Shown here one piece after another: positions 1-5,234 of a DNA stretch of 5,234 nucleotides. The stretch is from the NCBI GenBank assembly GCA_025351555.1, contig JANXVS010000537.1:1-5234 (forward strand), in the 5' to 3' direction. This DNA is from Pseudomonadota bacterium. GTDB lineage: Bacteria > Pseudomonadota > Gammaproteobacteria > Xanthomonadales > Rhodanobacteraceae. Within the stretch, counting starts at the first letter, position 1, and each line of letters opens with the position of its first letter. Below the pieces are notes generated by a model that made no database searches, was not told the DNA's origin, and saw nothing but the letters and a program-made list of their open reading frames with translations. A program made the translations under genes and the position numbers.

Positions 1-186
1 GGCCCAGGTCGCCTGTTCGAGCTCAAGCCGGCTGAATTCGACATTCAGGTCGTCGTGGTCCTTGACCAGCTGGATGGAATCAACGAATACGCGACGATAT
101 TGTTCGCGTGCATAGATCACGCCGAGCGCACTGCCGATCACCGCGATAAGCATCAACAACACGATGACGGCGCCGACGCGCTTCAT
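1..186 (-). CDS. ftsL: Cell division protein FtsL, N-terminal part (cut by window edge)
   Basis: FtsL is a small bitopic inner-membrane protein that forms a complex with FtsB and FtsQ in the divisome and helps activate septal peptidoglycan synthesis. Sixty-two codons are visible and the 3' end lies beyond the left edge. The protein starts MKRVGAVIV, has one membrane segment at about residues 6-26, then a basic stretch (R27, R31, R32) and a helix with hydrophobic residues at heptad-like spacing (L40, L47, L54) as expected for the periplasmic coiled coil. It ends in the LEQATWA-type stretch typical of FtsL. The ATG overlaps the rsmH TGA in an ATGA arrangement, so translational coupling is likely. 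FtsL is poorly conserved in sequence; the call rests on topology, the LEQ..WA stretch and its place directly after rsmH. Confidence 0.9.
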   Translation of the reverse strand, partial: MKRVGAVIVLLMLIAVIGSALGVIYAREQYRRVFVDSIQLVKDHDDLNVEFSRLELEQATWA

Positions 187-1151
187 GGCAACCGTTCCGC
201 CACGCGCAACACCGCACTGCGCGCGCGCGGATTGCTGGCGGTTTCCGCCGAGCCTGGAAATTGCGCCGCGCCGACAAGTTTGAGCCGCAGGTTCGTACCC
301 ACCGGCGGCGGCAGGTTGCGACGTGCTGCAGGTGCCTGCGATTCGGCGCGCAGGAATTGTTTGACGATGCGATCTTCCAGCGAATGGAAACTGATCACGG
401 CCAGTCGACCAGCGGGTTTCAGCCGCGTCAGCGCCGCTTGCAGCCCGTGCGCCAGCGCATCGAGCTCGCCATTCACCGCGATGCGCAGCGCTTGGAAGCT
501 ACGCGTCGCCGGATGTTTTCCGGGCGCACGCTTGCCAAGAACGCGCGTGATCAAATCCGCCAGTTCGCCGGTGCGTGCTATCGGCGCCGTCTGACGGCTT
601 TCGACGATGGCGCGAGCGATGCGCAGGCCCATGCGTTCTTCGCCGAACTGCCACAGCACTTCGGCGATTTGCCTCTCGTTCGCGCGCGCGAGAAATTCCG
701 CGGCGCTTTCGCCGTGGCTGGTATCCATGCGCATATCCAGCGGCGCATCGGCTTGGAAACTGAAGCCGCGCTCGGCATCGTCGAGCTGCGGCGATGACAC
801 GCCCAGATCCAGCAGCACGCCATCGAGGCCGGCATGGGTCGCGTCCCAATCGGACAGTTCCGCAAAATTGCCGTGCCGGATGGTGACGCGCGCACCATCG
901 CTGAACTCGCGCCGCGCTGTGGCCACCGCTGTCGGATCGCGATCCATCAACAACAAGCGGCCGTGCGGCCCGAGCCGTTCGAGCAGCGCACGTGCATGGC
1001 CGCCGCGACCGAACGTGCCGTCGAGATACGTGCCGTCGGCGCGAAGGTTCAGCGCTTCAAGCACTTCGGCCAGCATGACCGGAATATGCGTCACCGGAAT
1101 ATCGTTCTGCTCGCTCATGGCCGCCAGAGCGCGCGCGTGCGCGCTGCTCAC
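183..1151 (-). CDS. rsmH: 16S rRNA (cytosine1402-N4)-methyltransferase RsmH (MraW)
   Basis: This enzyme uses S-adenosylmethionine to methylate N4 of C1402 in the decoding centre of 16S rRNA. It acts in the cytoplasm and tunes start-codon choice and decoding fidelity. The 322-residue product shows the family blocks in order: [13 protein letters not shown] (22-34), the SAM-binding loop [12 protein letters not shown] (42-53), LLMDRDP (67-73), the [16 protein letters not shown] motif (109-124), the [19 protein letters not shown] block (212-230) and [14 protein letters not shown] (253-267). The length is normal for the family. The GTG start overlaps the mraZ TGA by four bases (GTGA), with a GGGG-type ribosome site about 8 nt upstream. 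An internal ATG at 1118 (MSEQND, 311 residues) is a possible alternative with a poorer upstream site. The stop overlaps the ftsL ATG, so mraZ-rsmH-ftsL form one transcript. RsmI, encoded at 3751-4596, methylates the ribose of the same nucleotide. Confidence 0.97.
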   Translation of the reverse strand: MSSAHARALAAMSEQNDIPVTHIPVMLAEVLEALNLRADGTYLDGTFGRGGHARALLERLGPHGRLLLMDRDPTAVATARREFSDGARVTIRHGNFAELSDWDATHAGLDGVLLDLGVSSPQLDDAERGFSFQADAPLDMRMDTSHGESAAEFLARANERQIAEVLWQFGEERMGLRIARAIVESRQTAPIARTGELADLITRVLGKRAPGKHPATRSFQALRIAVNGELDALAHGLQAALTRLKPAGRLAVISFHSLEDRIVKQFLRAESQAPAARRNLPPPVGTNLRLKLVGAAQFPGSAETASNPRARSAVLRVAERLP

Positions 1152-1594
1152 AATTTCAGCCCCAGCATTTCATCGCTGAGTTCGTTCTCGCCGATCGTCA
1201 AGCGGATCTTGTTCAGATGCGCCTGTTCGCTCCACAACTCGAACTTCGTGTTCATGCCGAGCAGTACCGCTTTCTTCTCGATGCTGGCGGCGTTGCGCTG
1301 ACTGGCCGGCACCAGCACGCGCGCATTGCCGTCGAGTTCGACCGCTGCCGCCGCGCCGACCAACTTCAACTGCAGGTCGCGGTGCACACGCTTGACGCTG
1401 GACAGCGCATTGACCTGATCGCGCACCTTTTCCCACTCGCTGTCCGGAAACAGCCACAGGCAACCGTGCTCGAACGGGTTGTAGGTAAACACCAGACGAT
1501 TCATGCACGCCGACGCGATCAGCTCGCGATAGGCGGTCGGCACCGCCATACGGCCTTTGTCGTCAAGCGTGATTGCGGTTTCGCCTTGAAACAT
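1148..1594 (-). CDS. mraZ: Transcriptional regulator MraZ
   Basis: MraZ is a DNA-binding protein of the AbrB/SpoVT fold that forms ring-shaped oligomers and represses its own promoter at the head of the division and cell-wall cluster. The 148-residue product starts [15 protein letters not shown] and has two tandem swapped-hairpin domains. Each carries the DxxxR signature: D11-R15 in [10 protein letters not shown] and D88-R92 in [12 protein letters not shown] chose the ATG at 1594 because the family begins at this MF.G sequence and AGGAA sits just upstream. The frame stays open to 1630 (GTG), but that extension would overlap the operator repeats and adds residues unlike the family. The gene is first in the operon and overlaps rsmH by four bases. 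Its three predicted binding boxes lie immediately upstream. Confidence 0.96.
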   Translation of the reverse strand: MFQGETAITLDDKGRMAVPTAYRELIASACMNRLVFTYNPFEHGCLWLFPDSEWEKVRDQVNALSSVKRVHRDLQLKLVGAAAAVELDGNARVLVPASQRNAASIEKKAVLLGMNTKFELWSEQAHLNKIRLTIGENELSDEMLGLKL

Positions 1595-1615
1595 GGTTCC
1601 TGCCGCTCGTCCCTT

Positions 1616-1640
1616 CCCACGAAAAACCACTAAATCCCAC
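1616..1640 (-). promoter_or_regulatory. MraZ operator: three GTGG(G/T) boxes at 10-bp period
   Basis: Read on the minus strand, GTGGG (1640-1636), GTGGT (1630-1626) and GTGGG (1620-1616) are direct repeats separated by exactly 5 nt each, so all three face the same side of the helix. Known MraZ sites are three or more short G-rich direct repeats (TGGG-type in E. coli) with 5-nt spacers just upstream of mraZ, which this matches. The boxes sit just downstream of the -10 element, around and after the expected transcription start, so bound MraZ should block transcription initiation or escape. The middle box has T in place of the last G. Confidence 0.85.
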
Positions 1641-1647
1641 CGAGCGA

Positions 1648-1676
1648 ACAGTAGCCGCCACGTTAAGGACTGTCAA
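1648..1676 (-). promoter_or_regulatory. Sigma-70 promoter of mraZ (Pmra)
   Basis: On the minus strand a perfect -35 hexamer TTGACA (1676-1671) is followed by a 17-bp spacer and the -10 hexamer TACTGT (1653-1648). The latter keeps the most important T1, A2 and T6 but is otherwise weak. The predicted start lies near 1641, at the edge of the first MraZ box. The leader to the mraZ ATG is about 45 nt. Confidence 0.8.
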
Positions 1677-1847
1677 GGGAAAATTGCTTGCAGATCAAGG
1701 GGAAAGCCGCGCTTTTGTTAAGAATTCACGTGACTTGTCAGGTATGTTTTGAATGCAATTGAATTTGCTGGATTTTTTCTCCGCCGCCTCGATCGCCGAT
1801 CTTCATTTGAGCTGCTGCGATGCAGCAAAAACGGGCGCCGAGAATAG

Positions 1848-1871
1848 TTTCCACATTGCAATTAGTGGAAA
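1848..1871. repeat. Inverted repeat TTTCCAC-N10-GTGGAAA
   Basis: The two 7-bp arms are perfect (1848-1854 and 1865-1871), around an AT-rich 10-bp spacer. Arm centres are about 17 bp apart, a geometry that suits a dimeric DNA-binding protein better than an RNA hairpin. It lies about 170 bp upstream of the mraZ -35 and about 150 bp downstream of the rnpB 3' end. I recognise no named operator. Confidence 0.45.
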
Positions 1872-1905
1872 AAGATAAAAAGCGAAAATGCGCAGTGGCT
1901 CTGCA

Positions 1906-1984
1906 GCCCCTTGAGTCAAGGGGCGACAAACGCTTGCACAGCAAGCGTTTTGGGGGGTTGTGGGAGCACTACCGGACCGTGCTC
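1906..1984. repeat. Cluster of three perfect hairpins downstream of rnpB
   Basis: Hairpin A has 9-bp arms GCCCCTTGA/TCAAGGGGC (1906-1914, 1916-1924). Hairpin B has 10-bp arms AAACGCTTGC/GCAAGCGTTT with a 3-nt loop (1928-1937, 1941-1950). Hairpin C has 6-bp arms GAGCAC/GTGCTC with a 9-nt loop (1964-1969, 1979-1984). A and B are only 3 nt apart. A further inverted repeat, CAGTGG (1893-1898) with CCACTG (2004-2009), could close the whole cluster. On the minus strand, the direction of rnpB and mraZ, T-rich tracts follow at about 1888-1869. This could be a transcription end, an exonuclease-blocking 3' structure or a small RNA. No classical stem followed directly by a U-tract is present, so I do not call a terminator. 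Confidence 0.5.
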
Positions 1985-2023
1985 GAAGCCCAGCGTCTGC
2001 GCTCCACTGGTAAAGGAGGAGGT

Positions 2024-2380
<357 letters not shown>

Positions 2381-2386
2381 ACGCCT

Positions 2387-2415
2387 ATTCTAACGCGTTG
2401 CGGCGGCAACACGCA
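2387..2415 (-). promoter_or_regulatory. rnpB promoter
   Basis: On the minus strand the -10 hexamer TAGAAT (2392-2387) matches five of six consensus bases and ends 6 nt before the predicted RNA 5' end at 2380. The -35 is poorly defined: TGCGTG (2415-2410) has the right 17-bp spacing but little similarity to TTGACA. The first three bases of the -10 box are the TAG stop codon of the upstream decarboxylase gene, so the promoter is embedded in that gene's 3' end. Confidence 0.65.
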
Positions 2416-3739
2416 GCATCGCCGCGATACTGACCTCGACATCCGCATCCGTCGTCGCCCACGAGCACACGCTGATGCGCATCGCGGTGCGACCCTGCCA
2501 CACCGTGCCACCGCACCAGCAGGTGCCCTCAGCCTGCAACGCGGCGATCACGCGCTGCGTGCGCACGGCATCGCCGAAGCTCACCAAGACCTGATTCAAC
2601 ACGACCTCGTTGAGCACCTCGAAGCCGCAAGCTGCCAACGCCTCGGCAAAACGCCGCGCCTGCCGGCAATTGCGTTCGATCATTTCCTCGACGCCGCTGC
2701 GACCCAAGCTGCGCAACGTCGCCCACACGTCCACGCCGCGCGCGCGGCGCGAAAGCTCCGGGGTGTAATCCGATGGATTGCGCCAAGGACTTGTCGTCGG
2801 CAGATACTCCGCCGTGATCGCCATCGCCGCACGCAAGGCGTCGGCGTCGCGCACGAACGCCAAGCCACCGTCGTACGGAACGTTCAGCCATTTGTGCGCA
2901 TCGGTCGCCCAGGAATCGGCAACCTCGATGCCCTGCACGAGAGCGCTGCGCGTCGGCGCCACGCGCGCCCACAGACCGAATGCACCGTCCACGTGCAGCC
3001 AGGCATCCGCACCGACGCGCTCGCGCACGGCGGCAACCGGATCGCAGGCGCCGGTGTTCACATTGCCCACTTGTGTACAAATGATCGTCGGCACGGTCAG
3101 CTTCGGCAGCGCGTCGACGCGCATGCGGCCTTGTCCATCGACCGGCACGCGCAGCACGCGCGTGCGCCCGAGGCCGAGCAAGCCAAGCGACTTGATCAGG
3201 GTCGGGTGAGCTTCCTCGCTGACGACGACCGTGATCGGCGGCGCGCCAAACAAGCCATCCGCTTCGACATTCCAGCCGGCGCGCGCCAGCACGGCGTGTC
3301 GCGCGGCCGCGAGCGCGACGAAATTCGCGACTGTTGCACCGGTAACGAAGGCACCACCGCAGCTACGCGGCAGATCGAGCAAATCCAGCAACCAGCGCAG
3401 CGCCGTCTGCTCAAGTCGCGCGGTTGCCGGCGTGATGTTGTACAGACCCGTATTCTGATCCCAGGCCGTCGCCAGCCAGTTCGCGGCCAGTGCGATCGGC
3501 AACGCACCGCCGATGACGAAGCCGAAGAAACGCGGTCCTGCCATCGCCATGGTCGCCGGCGAGGCATAACGATCCAACAGTTCTATCACCTCGGCCGGAT
3601 CACAAGAGCCATCCGGCAGCGCCCCATCCAATGCACCGAGCGCTGCGACCGCCGCCGGATCGGGCGCGACCTTGCGTTGTTTGAGCTCTTGCAGATATGC
3701 GTCGGCGCGTGTGGCGACATCTTGCAGCAGCGTGGGCAT
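2390..3739 (-). CDS. Group II PLP-dependent decarboxylase, substrate unknown
   Basis: This is a cytosolic pyridoxal-phosphate enzyme of the aromatic amino acid/glutamate decarboxylase superfamily (fold type I), expected to remove the carboxyl group of an amino acid. The 449-residue product shows GPRFFGFVIGG (68-78), DQNTGLYNITPATARLEQ (94-111), the phosphate-binding stretch GGAFVTGATVANF (128-140), H178 in SEEAHPT (ring-stacking His), D251 in HVDGAFG (pairs with the pyridine nitrogen) and the Schiff-base lysine K283 in DAHKWLNVPYDGG. Y325 in the SDYTPELSRR stretch seems to align with the catalytic-loop tyrosine that supports true decarboxylation in animal and plant relatives. All key residues are present and the length is normal, so it looks functional. 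Its start is well set: AAAGGAG overlaps the rsmI stop and lies 6 nt before the ATG, so it is probably cotranscribed with rsmI. The substrate cannot be named from sequence; a non-decarboxylating PLP role is possible. Confidence 0.9.
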   Translation of the reverse strand: MPTLLQDVATRADAYLQELKQRKVAPDPAAVAALGALDGALPDGSCDPAEVIELLDRYASPATMAMAGPRFFGFVIGGALPIALAANWLATAWDQNTGLYNITPATARLEQTALRWLLDLLDLPRSCGGAFVTGATVANFVALAAARHAVLARAGWNVEADGLFGAPPITVVVSEEAHPTLIKSLGLLGLGRTRVLRVPVDGQGRMRVDALPKLTVPTIICTQVGNVNTGACDPVAAVRERVGADAWLHVDGAFGLWARVAPTRSALVQGIEVADSWATDAHKWLNVPYDGGLAFVRDADALRAAMAITAEYLPTTSPWRNPSDYTPELSRRARGVDVWATLRSLGRSGVEEMIERNCRQARRFAEALAACGFEVLNEVVLNQVLVSFGDAVRTQRVIAALQAEGTCWCGGTVWQGRTAMRISVCSWATTDADVEVSIAAMLRVAAATR

Positions 3740-3745
3740 GTCAAT

Positions 3746-3752
3746 CTCCTTT
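3746..3752 (-). promoter_or_regulatory. Ribosome binding site of the decarboxylase, overlapping the rsmI stop
   Basis: AAAGGAG on the minus strand shares its first two bases with the rsmI TAA stop (3753-3751) and is separated by 6 nt from the decarboxylase ATG at 3739. It is the best Shine-Dalgarno site in the window. It fixes the decarboxylase start and suggests translational coupling. Confidence 0.8.
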
Positions 3753-4596
3753 AGGATTCGTCGCTCGTCCGATACAAATCTTTGCGCGATGCGCCGGTGA
3801 TCTCGCTCGCGACTTTCGCGGCGCGGCCCGGTGGCAATTCACGCCTCAGCAACTCGAACACACGCCGGCCTTCAACAAGACGCGCAGCATCGGCATCGTC
3901 GTCCGCGCCAGCGACCAGCAGGACAAACTCGCCGCGTTGCTGATTCGCATCGGCAACTACACGTTGCGCCACGTCGCCCAGCGTGCCATCGAGCACGGTC
4001 TCGAACAACTTGGTCAACTCGCGTGCGAGCACCACCACGCGCGCGGCGCCGAAGAGCTGGGCCATGTCGGTCAGCGATTCGACGACGCGATGGCTGGATT
4101 CATAAAAAATCAGGGTGCGCGTTTCTGCACATAGTGCCTGCAGCCGCGAACGGCGCGCTGCCGACTTGGCCGGAAGGAATCCCTCGAACACGAAACGATC
4201 CGAGGCAAGGCCGGCTACCGACAGCGCCGCGATCGCTGCGCACGGGCCGGGCAACGGACTCACGGCAATACCCGCTTCGCGCGCCGCGCGCACGAGACGG
4301 AATCCAGGGTCACTGATGAGCGGCGTGCCGGCATCGCTGATCAGCGCAATCTGCGTACCATCAACCATCTTGCTCACAAGTTCGCCGCTGACTTGCCCCT
4401 CGTTGTGCTCGTGCAGGGCGAGCGTGCGCGTGGCGATGCCGAAATGCTTGAGCAGGGCGGCGCTATGGCGGGTGTCCTCGCACGCGATCAGATCCGCTTC
4501 GCGCAACACCTGCTGCGCCCGTGGCGACAGATCATCGAGATTGCCGATCGGCGTCGCCACCACCCAGAGTTTTCCCGCTGTGCCGTGTTGTGCCAT
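3751..4596 (-). CDS. rsmI: 16S rRNA (cytidine1402-2'-O)-methyltransferase RsmI
   Basis: RsmI transfers a methyl group from S-adenosylmethionine to the ribose 2'-OH of C1402 in 16S rRNA, the nucleotide that RsmH methylates on the base. It belongs to the tetrapyrrole methylase fold. From the chosen start it has 281 residues with TPIGNLDDLS (15-24), CEDTRHSAALLKHFGI (39-54), SDAGTPLISDPG (87-98), PLPGPCA (114-120), FEGFLP (137-142) and YESSHR (165-170), then the C-terminal RsmI region ending in ITGASRKDLY (266-275). The length is typical. I prefer the ATG at 4596 because GGGGA lies 5 nt upstream; the ATG at 4611 would add five residues but has no ribosome site. The gene is divergent from lpoA and heads a probable two-gene unit with the decarboxylase. 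No clear promoter was found for it. Confidence 0.96.
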   Translation of the reverse strand: MAQHGTAGKLWVVATPIGNLDDLSPRAQQVLREADLIACEDTRHSAALLKHFGIATRTLALHEHNEGQVSGELVSKMVDGTQIALISDAGTPLISDPGFRLVRAAREAGIAVSPLPGPCAAIAALSVAGLASDRFVFEGFLPAKSAARRSRLQALCAETRTLIFYESSHRVVESLTDMAQLFGAARVVVLARELTKLFETVLDGTLGDVAQRVVADANQQRGEFVLLVAGADDDADAARLVEGRRVFELLRRELPPGRAAKVASEITGASRKDLYRTSDES

Positions 4597-4660
4597 CGCT
4601 TTCCCCAGCATCCGGCGCGTAGCTTACCGCGATGTGCCGGTTCGAGCCGCTCCGATCCGG

Positions 4661-4666
4661 TATCAT
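4661..4666 (+). promoter_or_regulatory. Candidate -10 element for lpoA
   Basis: TATCAT matches five of six bases of the sigma-70 -10 consensus and lies 50 nt before the lpoA ATG, in the 114-bp divergent gap to rsmI. No convincing -35 is found at 16-18 bp spacing (the bases are around CGGTTC, 4638-4643), so activator dependence or a false match is possible. Confidence 0.4.
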
Positions 4667-4684
4667 GGGTGCACACCGGTTCAA

Positions 4685-4718
4685 GATGCGGTCATGAGTA
4701 TGATGCGGTCATGAGTAC
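4685..4718 (+). repeat. 17-bp tandem duplication over the lpoA start
   Basis: GATGCGGTCATGAGTAT (4685-4701) is followed directly by GATGCGGTCATGAGTAC (4702-4718), sixteen of seventeen bases identical. Each copy carries ATGAGTA. Because 17 is not a multiple of three, only the second copy's ATG (4711) is in the lpoA frame; the first copy's ATG opens a six-codon frame that ends over the true start. Confidence 0.9.
4694..4714 (+). CDS. Possible six-codon leader ORF overlapping the lpoA start
   Basis: ATG at 4694 encodes MSMMRS and stops at TGA 4712-4714, which overlaps the lpoA ATG at 4711 as ATGA. It results from the 17-bp tandem duplication. No strong Shine-Dalgarno site precedes either ATG, so a ribosome ending here could re-initiate at lpoA. 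It may equally be a translationally silent by-product of slippage. Confidence 0.3.
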   Translation: MSMMRS

Positions 4719-5234
4719 GTTCCGCCTGCCCCGCCCGCTGCTGTCGCGTCTGGCTTTTTTTTGCATTGTCCCATTGTGCGCATTGTTCACAAGCTGTGCC
4801 ATGACCGGCATTTCCGGCGACGACGCCGAAGGCCCCGCAGCGGCCAGCGCCGAGCAAGCCTACAGTCAGGGCGATTTCGACCGTGCCGCGCAGGAATTCT
4901 GGGATCTGGCCGAGGCGCATTCCGGTGAACGCGCACACTTCCGCCTGCGCGCGGCCGAGGCGTTCCGCGAGAATGGCCAGATGGATGCGGCTGCACAGTC
5001 GCTGGAAGGGATCAAGCTGCGGCGGCTGAGCGACGAGGAAAAGATGCGCTACAACCTGCTCGAAGCAGAAGTCGCACTCGCCCAGAATGCACCGGCACGC
5101 GCGCTGGAGCATCTGAACTTTGCCGACGCCGAACTACCGCCGCCGCTGCGCCTGCGCATGCTGGAACTGCGCGCACGTGCGCAAGCCGCCGGCGGCGACG
5201 CATTCGCGAGCGCACGCACGCGCGCGGCGCTCAA
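4711..5234 (+). CDS. lpoA: Penicillin-binding protein activator LpoA (lipoprotein), 5' part
   Basis: LpoA is an outer-membrane lipoprotein that reaches through the periplasm to stimulate the transpeptidase activity of peptidoglycan synthase PBP1A. The window holds 174 codons and the rest lies beyond the right edge. Residues 1-28 form a lipoprotein signal peptide: basic positions R5, R8 and R13, a hydrophobic core, then a lipobox-like LFTSC with C29 as the lipidated cysteine. F at -3 is less usual than L. After a short linker, residues 45-140 are helical and alanine-rich with a TPR-like pattern (AEQAYSQGDFDRAAQEFWDLA, then LRAAEAFRENGQMDAAAQSL), matching the LpoA N-terminal domain. The C-terminal periplasmic-binding-protein-like domain is not visible. 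Position next to and divergent from rsmI is the common gammaproteobacterial arrangement and supports the call. The ATG at 4711 is chosen for its complete signal peptide, despite a weak ribosome site. Confidence 0.87.
   Translation, partial: MSTFRLPRPLLSRLAFFCIVPLCALFTSCAMTGISGDDAEGPAAASAEQAYSQGDFDRAAQEFWDLAEAHSGERAHFRLRAAEAFRENGQMDAAAQSLEGIKLRRLSDEEKMRYNLLEAEVALAQNAPARALEHLNFADAELPPPLRLRMLELRARAQAAGGDAFASARTRAAL

Larger units (their letters stand above)
1681..2023. other. Structured non-coding gap between rnpB and mraZ
   Basis: About 340 bp hold no gene that I can support. The part at 1720-1890 is AT-richer than the rest of the window. It contains a 24-bp inverted repeat (1848-1871), a short TGCTGC/GCAGCA hairpin (1813-1827), runs of A or T around 1869-1888 and a cluster of three hairpins (1906-1984). 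The only minus-strand reading frame of note (1738-1944) begins with TTG inside a hairpin and resembles nothing I know. The stretch may carry the rnpB 3' trailer and terminator, upstream regulatory sites for mraZ, or a separate small RNA. Confidence 0.6.

Noticed and set aside
261..1301. Several overlapping plus-strand frames opposite rsmH and mraZ
   Set aside because: They are antisense shadows of two well-identified genes with full family motifs.
1813..1830. TGCTGC/GCAGCA hairpin next to an A5 run as a terminator
   Set aside because: Read on the plus strand the stem is followed by A, not T; on the minus strand the T-run precedes the stem. It is wrong for a terminator in both directions.
1738..1944. 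Minus-strand 68-codon frame in the rnpB-mraZ gap
   Set aside because: It starts with TTG inside hairpin B, has no ribosome site and its translation resembles no family I know.
2014..2022. Strong GGAGGAGG Shine-Dalgarno-like sequence on the plus strand
   Set aside because: No start codon follows at suitable distance; the bases downstream are the antisense of the rnpB 3' end.
4636..4652. GGTTCGAGCC resembling a tRNA T-arm between rsmI and lpoA
   Set aside because: No acceptor stem, D-arm or anticodon arm can be placed around it; it is an isolated match.
4115..4714. Plus-strand 199-codon frame ending at the lpoA start
   Set aside because: Most of it is antisense to rsmI, which is certain. Only its last codons (the MSMMRS mini-ORF) are listed, as a low-confidence leader.

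Overview
This is a GC-rich chromosomal window of core housekeeping genes. It looks like a gammaproteobacterium, most likely Xanthomonadales/Lysobacterales (for example Rhodanobacteraceae). That placement rests on the combination of an LpoA-type lipoprotein, RsmI, a type A RNase P RNA and the mraZ-rsmH-ftsL start of the division and cell-wall (dcw) cluster. It was made from memory of family and gene-order patterns, not from a search.

Layout, right to left. The penicillin-binding-protein activator gene lpoA starts at 4711 on the plus strand and runs off the right edge. Divergent from it on the minus strand is rsmI (16S rRNA C1402 2'-O-methyltransferase), followed 11 nt later by a group II PLP-dependent decarboxylase of unknown substrate. 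The decarboxylase stop codon lies inside the -10 box of the next unit, rnpB (RNase P RNA, about 2024-2380, minus strand). A non-coding gap of roughly 340 bp follows, with several perfect hairpins and inverted repeats. Next comes the mraZ promoter, with a consensus -35, a 17-bp spacer and three GTGG(G/T) MraZ boxes at an exact 10-bp period. The tightly overlapping genes mraZ, rsmH and ftsL follow; ftsL is cut by the left edge.

Function. The left half is the autoregulated entry to the dcw cluster: MraZ controls its own operon, RsmH methylates 16S rRNA C1402 at N4, and FtsL is a divisome scaffold. RsmI modifies the same nucleotide C1402 on the ribose, so both enzymes of the m4Cm1402 modification are encoded within about 4.5 kb, on either side of rnpB. 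LpoA at the right edge is an outer-membrane activator of peptidoglycan synthase PBP1A.

I see no mobile element, CRISPR array, defence system or clearly new multi-gene system. The less explained parts are the structured gap between rnpB and mraZ, a 17-bp tandem duplication that creates a mini-ORF overlapping the lpoA start, the decarboxylase stop/rnpB -10 overlap, and the decarboxylase's position among translation and RNA-processing genes.
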